Source: Hymenobacter arizonensis (GTDB lineage: Bacteria; Bacteroidota; Bacteroidia; Cytophagales; Hymenobacteraceae). From it: a stretch of 64,000 bases of DNA. This document shows positions 24,468 through 33,735 of this stretch, one piece after another; the first letter of the stretch is position 1; each line of letters opens with the position of its first letter. The notes beneath the pieces were generated by a model. It saw only the letters and a program-made list of their open reading frames with translations. It searched no databases and had not been told where the DNA came from. Where the stretch lies: NCBI RefSeq assembly GCF_900115775.1, contig NZ_FOXS01000001.1, positions 1,488,001 to 1,552,000 of the forward strand, read 5' to 3'. A program made the translations under genes and the position numbers.

Positions 24468-27400
24468 CTACAAATACACCCGAAACGTGGTGCCCTCCCC
24501 TATTTCGCTTTCCACTTCCACGCGGCCGCCGTTGCTCTGCACAATGCGGTTGACGAGGTAGAGGCCCACGCCCGTGCCCTCGGTGTGGTCGTGGAAGCGG
24601 CGGAAGAGGTGAAACAGCTCGCTGCGGTGCCGCTGCACGTCGAAGCCCAGGCCGTTGTCTTCCACCAGCAGCACGGGGCGGCCTTCCTCCACCCACAACG
24701 ACAGGTGCACGCGGGCCGGCCGGGCAGGGTCAGAATATTTGAGGGCGTTGCTCAGCAGGTTGAGCAAGATGGTGCGCAGGTTCACCCGGGCGTAGGTGAT
24801 GGTGGGGCGGGCCGCAAAGTCGGTGGTGACGCGGGCGCGGGCGGCCTGCACCTGAGGCTGCAGCGTTTGAAGCACTTCCTGGGTTAGCTCGTCGAGGGCC
24901 ACGGTTTCGGCGGGCAGGTTGGGCATGCGCTGGGCTTGGCCCACGGCGGCAAGGTCGTCGATAGTGGTGGCGAGCTGGCGCAGGGCGTCGTCGACCATTG
25001 GCATCAGCATGCTTCCCTCTTCCGGGTCGTTGAACACGGTGCCAACGCGAATTTCCTCAATGAGCCCAGCCAGGTTGTTGATGGGCTGCTTGAGGTCGTG
25101 CGAGGCGGCGTACACGAAGTTGTCGAGGTCCTGGTTGGTGCGCACCAGCTGGGCGTTGGCGGTGGCCAGCTCCTCGTTGCGGGTGCTCACGGCCTGGTTG
25201 GCGGCAAGCAGCTCGGTATTGGCCCGGGCCAACAGCTCCCGGGCGGCCATCTGCTCGCTTACTTCGGTGGCCACCACCGCCACGCCCGTAATGGTGCCGT
25301 TGCTTTCGCGCAGGGGCTGGTACACAAAATCGAGCACGATGGTTTCGAGCTGGCCGTAGCGCAGCAGCTGCATGGGCTGCTCCTGGGCGCTGTAGGTTTC
25401 GCCGGTGTTCAGCACCTGCCGGAGCAGGGTGTCGAAGCCTTGGCCCTGCAGCTCGGGCATGGCTTCGAGCAGCGGCTTGCCCAGGGCCTCAATGGGCGCC
25501 TCCCCCCACAGCTCGCGCATGCCCGGATTGGCTAGCTCGATGATGAACGTGGGCCCGCGAAACACGGCAATGGCCACCGGTGCCTGCTCAAACAGGTCCT
25601 GCAGCTGCGCATCGCGCCGGCTTACCTCGGCCTGCAAGGCTTCGGCCTGCTGGCGGGCCTGCACCTGCTCGGTCACATCAAAGGCAAACGAAGACACGCC
25701 CACCGTCACGCCGTTTTCCTGGTAGGCCTGGTAGGTAAAATTCAGGTAGCGGGGCCGGGAGTCCCCGGCGGCGGCGTGGCCATTGGCCAGCACTTCGCTG
25801 CCAAAATAAGGCTTGTTGGTGGCAAACACCTGGTCGAGCAAGGCCACGAAGCCGCCCTCCACCGATTCCGGAATGGCTTCGGCCGTGGGCTTGCCCACCA
25901 GCACCCGGTCGGGGAAGAGCGATTGGTAAGCCGGGTTCACGTAGTCGATGAAGTGATTGGGGCCCCGGGCAATGAACACCAGCGCCGGGGTTTGCTCAAA
26001 CACCTGGTGCAGGGTTTCGCGCTGGCGCACCAGCTGCTCGGCGGCGTGCAGGGCCTCGGCTTGCAGGGCCTGGTTGCGCTGGCGAGTTTGCAGCTGCTCG
26101 GTCACTTCGAAGGCAAACACCATGATGCCGTCAATCTGTCCGTTTTCATCGAAGCGGGCCTGCTGGGTGTAGTTGAAGTACCGCTCTTCCAAACGCCCGG
26201 TTTGGGGGTTCTGCAAGGGAATCAGCATGTCGAACTCCTCGTGAGTGATGCCCAGCTTATACACTTTTCGAAGCGACTGGTATACCACGTGCTCTGCAAT
26301 CTCGGGCATTGCGTCCAGTATGGGTCGCCCCTGCAACCGGCGGCTCGGAAACAGGGCCTGGAAGGCCGGGTTCACCAGCTCAAACCGCAAATCCGGGCCG
26401 TCGAGGATGCAAATACCGGCCGGGGCCTGCATAAAAAACCGCTCGAGACGCGAGCGCTGCCGCTCCGTTTCGCTTTGGGCGCGCTCCAGGCGGGTGGTGC
26501 GGTCGGCCACGCGCGCTTCCAGCTCGTGGTTTAGCTCGCGCAGCGCCATTTGCGTGATGAACAGGTCTTGGTTGCTGGCCCGGATTTCCTCGTTGGCGAC
26601 TTGCAGCTCTTCGTTGGCCGCAGCCAACTCCTGGTTGGAAATAAGTGACAGTTTTTCGCTCTGTGCTACTTTTTGCCGCGCCAGTACCTGCTCGGTCACT
26701 TCGTAGGCAAACACCATAATGCCGTCGGGCGCCCCACTCGCCCCGGTTCGGGCCTGGTAGATAAAGTTGTAGTAGCGCTTTTCGAACTCTGTAGCTCCGG
26801 CATTGGCGTGGTCGAGCTGCACCAGCATTTCGTTGGCTCGGAAGCTCTCCCCGGTCTGGTACACCTCGTCGAGCAGGCCGAAAACGGGCTGACCCGCCAG
26901 CTCCGGCATGGCCTCCCGAATGGCCCGCCCCAGCAACGGCCGGTCGCCCACCAGCTGTTGGTACTGCGGATTGACGAGCTCAAACACGTGCTCTGGCCCC
27001 GCGAAGATGCATATCATGGCTGGCGCCTGCATAAACGTGTTGTGCAGCGAGCTGCGCTGGCGCTCGGCTTCGGCCAGGGCAGCGCGCTCGCGGGCCTGGC
27101 TTTCGCGCAGGGCCACTTCCACCTGGCTGCGGCTTTCCCCGGCCGAATCGGTGAAGCTCACCAACAAGCCCTCGCCCACGCGCAGGGCCGACAGCCGGAA
27201 ATAATTATCCAGGCCGTCGGCCTGGTAGTTGACGTCCATGCGGGTTCGCTGCCCGCTTTTGAAGGCTTCGCAATGAAAAGCAAAAACGCCGCTCTCCGCC
27301 GTATGCGGAAACAGCTGGAGGTAGGAAGCAGTAGGGCGCTCGGGCTGGCTGAGTATCCGCTGAGCCGCCGCGTTGAACATTAGAATGTTAAAATCAACAA

Positions 27401-27548
27401 TGCTGCTGCTCGTAGCGTCCCAAACGGGCTGGTACAAGGCTATGGCCGTAAGCGACGCTTCAAAAATTCCGCTCAGCAGGGCATCCTGCGGAAAAACATC
27501 GTAGAGGTTGGCAGGCGAAGCGGAAGAAGCAGCGGTGGGAGCAGGCAT
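24468..27548 (-). CDS. Soluble sensor histidine kinase with five PAS domains
   Basis: A 1026-residue kinase without membrane segments. Five PAS/PAC units follow each other, four sharing the same pattern (Q[A/T]PA-x-[I/V]-C/F-I, then [E/D]-xVNPxYQ.LF and EAMPE). The HisKA domain has the phosphorylated His817 in AASHDLKQP and the ATPase domain has NLLSNALKYS, VEDNGLGFD and GTGVGLYLVNRI. A coiled-coil stretch (NQELAAANEELQVANEEIR) lies between PAS units two and three. It has no adjacent response regulator, so it may pass phosphate to a distant partner. Start taken at 27548 (MPAPTAA); 34 upstream residues in frame look noncoding. The similarity among PAS units suggests internal duplication. Confidence 0.9.
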   Translation of the reverse strand: MPAPTAASSASPANLYDVFPQDALLSGIFEASLTAIALYQPVWDATSSSIVDFNILMFNAAAQRILSQPERPTASYLQLFPHTAESGVFAFHCEAFKSGQRTRMDVNYQADGLDNYFRLSALRVGEGLLVSFTDSAGESRSQVEVALRESQARERAALAEAERQRSSLHNTFMQAPAMICIFAGPEHVFELVNPQYQQLVGDRPLLGRAIREAMPELAGQPVFGLLDEVYQTGESFRANEMLVQLDHANAGATEFEKRYYNFIYQARTGASGAPDGIMVFAYEVTEQVLARQKVAQSEKLSLISNQELAAANEELQVANEEIRASNQDLFITQMALRELNHELEARVADRTTRLERAQSETERQRSRLERFFMQAPAGICILDGPDLRFELVNPAFQALFPSRRLQGRPILDAMPEIAEHVVYQSLRKVYKLGITHEEFDMLIPLQNPQTGRLEERYFNYTQQARFDENGQIDGIMVFAFEVTEQLQTRQRNQALQAEALHAAEQLVRQRETLHQVFEQTPALVFIARGPNHFIDYVNPAYQSLFPDRVLVGKPTAEAIPESVEGGFVALLDQVFATNKPYFGSEVLANGHAAAGDSRPRYLNFTYQAYQENGVTVGVSSFAFDVTEQVQARQQAEALQAEVSRRDAQLQDLFEQAPVAIAVFRGPTFIIELANPGMRELWGEAPIEALGKPLLEAMPELQGQGFDTLLRQVLNTGETYSAQEQPMQLLRYGQLETIVLDFVYQPLRESNGTITGVAVVATEVSEQMAARELLARANTELLAANQAVSTRNEELATANAQLVRTNQDLDNFVYAASHDLKQPINNLAGLIEEIRVGTVFNDPEEGSMLMPMVDDALRQLATTIDDLAAVGQAQRMPNLPAETVALDELTQEVLQTLQPQVQAARARVTTDFAARPTITYARVNLRTILLNLLSNALKYSDPARPARVHLSLWVEEGRPVLLVEDNGLGFDVQRHRSELFHLFRRFHDHTEGTGVGLYLVNRIVQSNGGRVEVESEIGEGTTFRVYL

Positions 27549-27788
27549 GCGGCGAATAATAAGCGCGACACATAGTGGAGGTGCCAGTCCATACGCAGAT
27601 TGCGAGGCAACGTATGCCTTTTTGGCCTGCAAGTGCCTCATTTTGCGCACCGGTTTTGCTGTAAATCAATGCAAATAGCAGGGTACAACGGAGCAGATTG
27701 CGCCTGCTGCCTCGCTGGCGGGCAAGAGCGAAACGAACCGTGGGTCATAGTAGCCAAACAGCTCACTCGCTGCAGTCACCTAACCGTT

Positions 27789-27872
27789 TGTCATGCTGAC
27801 GCAGGAAGCATCTTATCACGCTTCAACTACTTGTTCATTAGCGAGAAGATGCTTCGCAAGCTCAGCATGACA
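27789..27872. repeat. Family A hairpin repeat
   Basis: TGTCATGCTGACGCAGGAAGCATCTTATCACG pairs imperfectly with AGAAGATGCTTCGCAAGCTCAGCATGACA; a decayed half-unit (GCGAGCGAGATGCTGCCGATTTCAGCATGAG) continues to about 27909. It and the hairpin at 27980 are all I see in the 430-bp gap between two minus-strand genes. Confidence 0.82.
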
Positions 27873-27979
27873 GTCGGCGCGAGCGAGATGCTGCCGATTT
27901 CAGCATGAGCATACAAATGAGAAGATAACCACTTGGCCGCTCACTAGTACCACACCAGCGACCTGCAGGGGTTTAGGCA

Positions 27980-28050
27980 AGCACCAGTACCATCAAACAG
28001 CCCCCGCCGCTGGGTAGCGACGGGGGCTGTTTGATGGTACTGCTGGTGCT
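27980..28050. terminator. Very long hairpin, probable terminator of the Prc gene
   Basis: AGCACCAGTACCATCAAACAGCCCCCG (27980-28006) pairs with CGGGGGCTGTTTGATGGTA...CTGGTGCT (28021-28050), a stem of about 27 bp with one short bulge. It begins one base after the stop codon of the minus-strand protease gene. The stem is far longer than usual and lacks a clean T run right after it, so it may protect the mRNA end as well as stop transcription. Confidence 0.7.
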
Positions 28051-28051
28051 G

Positions 28052-30178
28052 CTACAGCGCGTCGCCAATCACGGCTACAGCTTCGGCCAGGGCCGCGTCT
28101 TTGCGCAGGGGCTTGAGGAAGCGCGCCACCCGCTTGGTCGCCACCGAGTCGGTGCCGGCAGCGCTGGCATCGGCCGTGAGCCGATTTACGTCCAGGGCAG
28201 GCAGGGCGTTTTGGGCGGCGGTTTGCTGCTTGTTGGCGTCGCGGGCCTGCTGCTGGGTGGTGCGGTAGGCGGCCAGGTTCAGCGACAGGCTGGTTTGCTT
28301 GCGGCGCTCCGCGGCCCGGGCCGAGGCGTCGGTGATGAGGCGGAAGCCGGGGCTGGCGGCTACGCGGGCGGCGCTGGCGGCCCGTAGCTTTTCAATATCC
28401 GGGCGCGTGTTGGTGGGCTCGAATTTGGCTGAGGCAATTTCATCCCACTTCAGCGGGTACTCCATTTCCTGCTCGCCTTTGGCAACGGCGGCCAGTGCAT
28501 CGGGCAGGGTAATGTCGGGCACCACGCCTTTAAACTGGGTCGAGCCCCCGTTCACGCGGTAGAACTTTTGCAGCGTGAGCTTGAGCGAGCCCAGCGGCAT
28601 CAGCCCCTTAAACTCTGCTGAAACAGCCCGGTCGAGGTCGAATACCTGCTGCACCGTGCCCTTGCCGTAGGTGGTGCTGCCCACCACCACGCCGCGGCGG
28701 TAGTCCTGCATGGCTGCCGCCAAAATCTCGGAGGCCGAGGCGCTGTACTTGTTCACCATCACCACCAGCGGGCCGCCGTACTGCACCTGGGGGTCTTTGT
28801 CGTTGAGGGCCTGGGCGGGGCCGCGGCTGGGTTTCACCTGCACCATGGGGCCGCTGGGCACAAACAGGCCGCCCATTTCTACGGCGTCCTGCAGCGAGCC
28901 GCCGCCGTTGTAGCGCAGGTCGAGAATCACGCCGGCCACGTTTTCCTTGCTCAGCTTGGCGAGCTCGGCTTTCACGTCGGCAGCGCTGCTGCGGCCGCCT
29001 TTGCCACCAAAGTCGGCGTAGAAGCTGGGCAGGTGAATGTAGCCGTAGTTGCGGCCATCGCGCTTGATGATGGCCGACTGCGCGTAGGTTTCCTCAATCA
29101 CTACCACGTCGCGGATGATGGGAATAACGGCGGTGGCGCCGTCGGGCTTGCGCACCGTGAGGCGCACTTCGGTGCCCTTGGGCCCGCGAATCAGCTTCAC
29201 GGCCTTCTCGAAGCGCATGCCTTCCACGCTCACCGGCTCGGCGGCGCCCTGGGCTACGCGCAGAATAATGTCGCCCACTTTCAGCTCGCCCTGCCGGAAC
29301 GAGGCCGACCCAACCACGATGTCGCTCACTTTAAGCTGGCCGGCGTCTTCCTGCAGCAAGGCGCCCGTGCCCTCCAGGCGGCCCGACATCTGAATGTCAA
29401 AGTTGTCGCGGGCAATGGGCGCAAAGTATTCGGTGTGCGGGTCGTAGGTGTTGGCTATGACGTTGGCGAAGGCGGCCAGACGGTCATCGGCGTCGGTTTT
29501 CATTTGGTCGGCGAAATACTCGTCGTAGTACTTCAGCACGCGCTTGCGGGCTTCGGCCTCCAGCTCGGCGGGCGTGCGGGCGCGCTCCATGGTGGTAGCG
29601 GGGGTGGCACCGGCTTTGGTAGCGGCCAGGGGCTTGTCCTTTTTGCGGGCCTCCTCGTCCATCAGCTCCGAGAGCTGGGCCAGGGTCTGGTACTTGAGCT
29701 GCTTGCGCCACTGCTCGCGCTGGGCGGCAGCGCTGGGGGCGTAAGTAGCTTTCTCGGCGTCGGTTTCCCAGGTTTCCTGCACCGTGAAATCAAAGGGTTG
29801 GGCCAGAATCTGGCGGTACAGGGACTGAATTTCCAGCGTGCGCTTGGCCAGAATCTGGCTGGTAACGTCCAGAAATTCTTGGGTGCCGTTTTTTAGCTGG
29901 TCGTCGATTTTGGTTTGGAACTGCCGGAGCTGGGCTACCTCGGGGGCCAGCAGAAACTGCTTGTTCACGTCTATCCGCTTGAGATAGAGGTCGAACACGC
30001 GCTGCGAGAACTGGTCGTCCAGCTTCTCGGGCTGGTAGTGCGCCACGCTCAGGCCCTGCAGCATGGTGCCGAGCAGCACCTGATTGCGCGGGGGCGTGCC
30101 CTGATAAACGGAATAAGACGCCAGCCCCAGCAAGGCCAGCGAAGCGTATAAACTTACCTTAAATCGAGAAGCTTGCAT
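28052..30178 (-). CDS. prc: Carboxy-terminal processing (tail-specific) protease, Prc/CtpA type
   Basis: Periplasmic serine protease of 708 residues that trims or degrades proteins from their C terminus. An N-terminal hydrophobic signal or anchor (about 8-24, LYASLALLGLASYSVYQ) is followed by the Prc N-terminal domain, a PDZ domain (about 240-335, GTGALLQEDAGQLKVSDIV...GDIILRVAQG) and the S41 catalytic domain. The latter has KYSASASEI with the likely nucleophile Ser481 and the general base Lys506 in TYGKGTVQ, 25 residues apart as in E. coli Prc. The C-terminal region matches the extra Prc domain (DUF3340). Length is close to E. coli Prc (682). Single gene. Confidence 0.93.
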   Translation of the reverse strand: MQASRFKVSLYASLALLGLASYSVYQGTPPRNQVLLGTMLQGLSVAHYQPEKLDDQFSQRVFDLYLKRIDVNKQFLLAPEVAQLRQFQTKIDDQLKNGTQEFLDVTSQILAKRTLEIQSLYRQILAQPFDFTVQETWETDAEKATYAPSAAAQREQWRKQLKYQTLAQLSELMDEEARKKDKPLAATKAGATPATTMERARTPAELEAEARKRVLKYYDEYFADQMKTDADDRLAAFANVIANTYDPHTEYFAPIARDNFDIQMSGRLEGTGALLQEDAGQLKVSDIVVGSASFRQGELKVGDIILRVAQGAAEPVSVEGMRFEKAVKLIRGPKGTEVRLTVRKPDGATAVIPIIRDVVVIEETYAQSAIIKRDGRNYGYIHLPSFYADFGGKGGRSSAADVKAELAKLSKENVAGVILDLRYNGGGSLQDAVEMGGLFVPSGPMVQVKPSRGPAQALNDKDPQVQYGGPLVVMVNKYSASASEILAAAMQDYRRGVVVGSTTYGKGTVQQVFDLDRAVSAEFKGLMPLGSLKLTLQKFYRVNGGSTQFKGVVPDITLPDALAAVAKGEQEMEYPLKWDEIASAKFEPTNTRPDIEKLRAASAARVAASPGFRLITDASARAAERRKQTSLSLNLAAYRTTQQQARDANKQQTAAQNALPALDVNRLTADASAAGTDSVATKRVARFLKPLRKDAALAEAVAVIGDAL

Positions 30179-30518
30179 GCGAAGAAAGTTTAGAGGAAAG
30201 GTGGAAGCCGCGAAGTCTGCAAGGCCGGCGGGGTGGGCGGCGAGCTTCGGGTCGCAAGCATACGGCTTACATATCCAGAATCACACCAAATATTAGGTTA
30301 AAGTCGAAATGTAACCGATAGGGTTGCGGAAGGTAACAGTTGCCGCCAATAGAAACCAGCCAAGGCCAAGCAACGACCCCGGCGCAGCCGCTACTCACCT
30401 TGATAGACACCTCAAATTACTCCCTTGTTCAATAGCAGCCTCCGCATATCGGCCAACCCTGCTTCTATCCCGACGAGCTTGCCCTATCCATCTTCCTACC
30501 TCTAGCGGGCGGGCCGGT
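30179..30518. other. Gap without a visible gene
   Basis: About 340 bp upstream of the Prc gene and downstream of dinB (both on the minus strand). I see no coding region, repeat or clear terminator; the promoter of the Prc gene should lie in the right part of the first 150 bases, but no convincing box stands out. Confidence 0.5.
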
Positions 30519-31598
30519 TCAAAAGCTCAGCGTGAGCTGGCGGCCGGCAGCCTCCTGCCCGTTGGTTAGGTTGGAGAGCGACACGCCCAGTAGCCGCACG
30601 CCCTTGGCTAGCGGAAACAGCGACTCGACCAATTCCCGGCAAATGCGCTCCAGCACGGCCTGGCTCGGAATGGGGCTCACGCTGCTGCGGCTGCGCGTTA
30701 TCTGGTGGAAGTCGGCGTATTTCACCTTCAGCGTGATGGTGCGGCCCAGAATGCTGGTGCGCTGGCAGTACTCCCACACTTCCTCAATGGAGGGCCGCAA
30801 GCCGTCGAGCAGGTCCGGAAACAGGGTTAAATCCTGGGCGAAGGTGGTCTCGGAACCCACCGACTTCCGCAGGCGGTCGGCCACCACGGGGCGGTGGTCC
30901 TGGGCGCGGGCAATGGCAAAGTAGTAGCGCCCCGCCTTGCCAAACTGCTGCTGCAGAAACTCGGCGGTTTGCCCCCGCAAATCGGCCCCGGTAAAGATGC
31001 CGAGCTGGTTCATCTTGGCGGCCGTGACCGGGCCCACCCCGTGAAACTGCCCCACCGCCAGGCCTTCCACAAAGGCCAGCCCCTGCTCGGGCCGCACCAC
31101 AAACTGCCCGTTGGGCTTGCGGTAGTCGGACGCCAGCTTGGCCAGAAACTTATTGTAGGAAATGCCGGCTGAGGCCGTCAGATTGGTTTCGGCGAGGATT
31201 TTTGCCCGAATCTCCCTGGCAATCTGGGTGGCCGACGCTATTTCCTTGAGGTTGTGCGTCACGTCGAGGTAGGCCTCGTCCAAGGACACGGGCTCGATGA
31301 GCGGCGTGTACTCGGCGAAGATGGCGCGAATCTGTCGCGACACTTCCTTGTACACGTTGAAGCGGGGCGGCACGAACACCAGCTCCGGGCATTTGCGCAG
31401 CGCCGTGGTCGACGGCATGGCCGACCGCACGCCAAATTGCCGGGCCTCGTAGCTGGCCGCCGCCACCACGCCCCGCTCGCGGGCACCGCCCACGGCCACG
31501 GGCTTGCCGCGCAGGTCCGGGTTATCTCGCTGTTCTACCGAGGCGTAAAATGCATCCATGTCCAAATGGATGATTTTGCGAATGAGATTTTCACTCAC
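30519..31598 (-). CDS. dinB: DNA polymerase IV (translesion synthesis, DinB)
   Basis: Y-family polymerase of 359 residues that bypasses DNA lesions. Conserved parts: HLDMDAFYASVE with the first metal ligands, SxEARxFG-like SYEARQFGVRSAM, the catalytic SLDEAYLDVT, TASAGISYNKFLAKLASDYRKPNG, helix-hairpin-helix residues GVGPVTAAKMNQLGI, and the little-finger domain. The initiation codon is GTG at 31598 (reading SENLIRKIIHLDMD). The C terminus (LLGVSLSNL...QLTLSF) ends in a short motif resembling the QxxLF-type beta-clamp-binding tail of DinB. No LexA box was noticed upstream. Confidence 0.95.
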   Translation of the reverse strand: MSENLIRKIIHLDMDAFYASVEQRDNPDLRGKPVAVGGARERGVVAAASYEARQFGVRSAMPSTTALRKCPELVFVPPRFNVYKEVSRQIRAIFAEYTPLIEPVSLDEAYLDVTHNLKEIASATQIAREIRAKILAETNLTASAGISYNKFLAKLASDYRKPNGQFVVRPEQGLAFVEGLAVGQFHGVGPVTAAKMNQLGIFTGADLRGQTAEFLQQQFGKAGRYYFAIARAQDHRPVVADRLRKSVGSETTFAQDLTLFPDLLDGLRPSIEEVWEYCQRTSILGRTITLKVKYADFHQITRSRSSVSPIPSQAVLERICRELVESLFPLAKGVRLLGVSLSNLTNGQEAAGRQLTLSF

Positions 31599-31761
31599 TA
31601 TTTTAACTATTTATTCCCTCAAAGGTAAAGGAGACGGCGCTGAGCAAGCGATGTGGAGCTGCTGCAAAGCAGTTAGGTGTGGGCGGTTTGAGAGCAACAA
31701 TCGTTTGCAGTAAAATTCCTCATAAACAGATTGTTAACGCAAGGTAAATTCAGCTTTTCGC

Positions 31762-31792
31762 TTTCATTCGGCGAAAGGATTGACTACATTTA
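31762..31792 (+). promoter_or_regulatory. Candidate promoter of the tRNA-like gene
   Basis: TTTC (31762-31765), 19 bases, then TACATTTA (31785-31792), near the Bacteroidota TTTG-N19-21-TAnnTTTG pattern. Transcription would start a few bases before the tRNA-like gene at 31806. Confidence 0.45.
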
Positions 31793-31805
31793 CATCAACA
31801 AACCT

Positions 31806-31881
31806 TGTGGGGTGGCGGAACTGGCAGACGCGCTAGCCTATCTCGCTAGTACAATTAGAGGTTCGAGTCCTCTCTCTACAG
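31806..31881 (+). tRNA. tRNA-like gene with class II-type D arm but short variable loop and odd anticodon loop
   Basis: A full cloverleaf can be drawn. Acceptor TGTGGGG (31806-31812) pairs with CTCTACA (31874-31880), including two G-U pairs; discriminator G31881, CCA not encoded. D stem GCG/CGC with loop GAACTGGCAGA is of the tRNA-Leu/Ser kind. Anticodon stem CTAGC/GCTAG (31833-31849) closes a 7-base loop CTATCTC, so the anticodon positions read ATC and position 37 is T instead of a purine. The variable loop is only 7 bases (TACAATT) where tRNA-Leu would have a long arm. T stem AGAGG/CCTCT closes a perfect TTCGAGT loop. It has its own promoter candidate and a terminator two bases later, so it is transcribed alone. 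It could be a decayed tRNA-Leu, a tRNA with a non-decoding role, or an unusual decoder. Confidence 0.6.
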
Positions 31882-31882
31882 C

Positions 31883-31914
31883 AAAGCCCCGGTGCACCCG
31901 CACCGGGGCTTTTT
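31883..31914 (+). terminator. Rho-independent terminator of the tRNA-like gene
   Basis: AAAGCCCCGGTGC/GCACCGGGGCTTT around ACCC, followed by TT and a T-rich stretch. Together with the promoter it makes a compact single-RNA unit. The remaining 150 bp before the GH30 gene hold nothing clear. Confidence 0.9.
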
Positions 31915-32063
31915 GCGTTTTTGGCCGGGCTGGCGGCAGCGCCTGCACTGTGGTTCGCGCCCCAACCAGCCCGCAAACCGGCACCAACCACGCGCCAATA
32001 CGAATGGCCGCAATACCTTCGGGACGGCTGCAACACCATAGCGGCCCTTTTTATCGCCGGCCT

Positions 32064-33494
32064 ATGCCTCCCTCCTTCCACCGCTGGCTGCTGGCCGCCT
32101 TGCTGCTGGCCCACCTGGCCGCCCACGCCCAACAGCCCGGGCGCCGCCAAGCGGCAGCCAAAACCGCCACTTCGGCCACGCTATGGCTTACCACCCCCGA
32201 TAAATCGGCTTTATTCCAACGGCAAGCGGGACTGCTGCGGTTCGGCGCGTCCACCAATAACCAGCCCACCATTGCGGTTGACGACACCAAAATCTTCCAG
32301 GAAATCGATGGGTTTGGGTACTGCCTCACGGGCGGCAGCGCCCTGCTTCTGCACCGCATGGGAGCCCCGGAGCGCGCCCGGCTGCTGCAGGAGCTCTTCG
32401 GCACCGACGGTTCCAACATTGGCGTGAGCTACCTGCGCCTGAGCATTGGCGCTTCCGACCTCGATGAGCGGGTGTTCAGCTACGACGACCTGCCGGCCGG
32501 ACAAACCGACCCCACGCTGGCCCGGTTCAGCCTCGCGCCTGACCGCGAGCACCTGCTACCGGTGCTGCGGGAGATTTTGGCCATTGCTCCCCGCCTCGAC
32601 ATCATGGCTTCGCCGTGGTCGCCGCCCGCGTGGATGAAAACCAACGAAAACTCCAAGGGCGGCAGTCTGAAACCTGAGTTTTACGATGCTTACGCGCGGT
32701 ATCTCGTGCGTTACATCCAGGAAATGCGGGCCGAGGGTGTGCGCATCGACGCCATCACCATTCAAAACGAGCCCTTGCACCCTGGCAACAACCCGAGCCT
32801 GCTCATGCCGGCCGAGCAGCAGGCCGAGTTCATTAAACACAGCCTGGGGCCAGCTTTCCGGGCAGAGAAGCTGGACACCAAAATTATTGCCTACGACCAC
32901 AATGCCGACCGGCCCGATTACCCCATTGCCATCCTCAACGACCAGGAGGCCCGGCAATACGTCGACGGCTCGGCTTTTCACCTCTACGCGGGCTCCATCG
33001 AGGCCCTGAGCCAGGTGCACGACGCGCACCCCGACAAGAATCTTTATTTCACCGAGCAATGGATTGGAGCGCCCGGCAAGTTTCCGACCGACTTGGCTTG
33101 GCACACCAACAATCTCATCATCGGGGCCACCCGCCACTGGGCCCGCACCGTGCTGGAGTGGAACCTGGCCGCCGACCCTCAGCAAAACCCGCACACCCCC
33201 GGCGGCTGCACCGAATGCCTGGGCGCCCTGACTCTGGCCGGCAACACGGTAACGCGCAACCCGGCGTATTACATCATTGCGCACGCCAGCAAGTTTGTGC
33301 GGCCGGGCAGCAGGCGCATCGCCTCCAACGGCCCGCAAACGCTGCCCAACGTGGCCTTTCGGACCCCCAATGGCCAAACGGTGCTGGTGGTGCTGAATAC
33401 CGCCGCCCAGCCGCAAGTGTTCAACCTCCGGTTCCGGGGCAAAGCGGCGGGGGCGCGGCTGGCTGGGGGCGCGGTGGGCACTTTCGTATGGTAG
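32064..33494 (+). CDS. Secreted GH30-family glycosidase (first of two)
   Basis: A 476-residue enzyme with a signal peptide (about 7-23, LLAALLLAHLAAHAQ). GH30 hallmarks: FQEIDGFGYCLTGGSA at the start of the barrel, ASPWSPPAWMKTN, acid/base Glu236 in TIQNEP, and nucleophile Glu331 in YFTEQW, then a small beta domain (LNTAAQPQVFNLRFRGK) at the end. GH30 enzymes cleave beta-glucosides (glucosylceramide, beta-1,6-glucan), xylans or fucosides; the subfamily is not decided. A longer in-frame reading upstream (from 31731) crosses the tRNA-like gene and terminator and is rejected; the ATG at 32064 gives a proper signal peptide. Followed after 241 bp by a second GH30 gene. Confidence 0.9.
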   Translation: MPPSFHRWLLAALLLAHLAAHAQQPGRRQAAAKTATSATLWLTTPDKSALFQRQAGLLRFGASTNNQPTIAVDDTKIFQEIDGFGYCLTGGSALLLHRMGAPERARLLQELFGTDGSNIGVSYLRLSIGASDLDERVFSYDDLPAGQTDPTLARFSLAPDREHLLPVLREILAIAPRLDIMASPWSPPAWMKTNENSKGGSLKPEFYDAYARYLVRYIQEMRAEGVRIDAITIQNEPLHPGNNPSLLMPAEQQAEFIKHSLGPAFRAEKLDTKIIAYDHNADRPDYPIAILNDQEARQYVDGSAFHLYAGSIEALSQVHDAHPDKNLYFTEQWIGAPGKFPTDLAWHTNNLIIGATRHWARTVLEWNLAADPQQNPHTPGGCTECLGALTLAGNTVTRNPAYYIIAHASKFVRPGSRRIASNGPQTLPNVAFRTPNGQTVLVVLNTAAQPQVFNLRFRGKAAGARLAGGAVGTFVW

Positions 33495-33735
33495 GGTGGT
33501 TTAAGCGTCCGTGTTATGGCTTTTTCGCTGGTTTTCTGATTGTTTTTTAACAGCAGTTGGCAAGCGGTCAATAACAAAGCCTGGGGTGGCTGGGTGGGCG
33601 TATCACCCAGCCGGCGGTTGTGCGGTAAGTGTATGAACACGGGCATAACGAGCATCAGGCGGCTGAAATCAATGATTTTGAGGAAAATTAGTTGAAAACA
33701 AGGCGCCTACATTTGCTCAGCTCAGCCTCACTTTC

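Noticed and set aside
31806-31881. Ordinary tRNA-Leu
   Set aside because: The long variable arm is missing and the anticodon loop does not read a Leu anticodon, so no standard name is given.
31731-32063. N-terminal extension of the first GH30 gene
   Set aside because: It would translate through the tRNA-like gene and its terminator; the ATG at 32064 gives a normal signal peptide.
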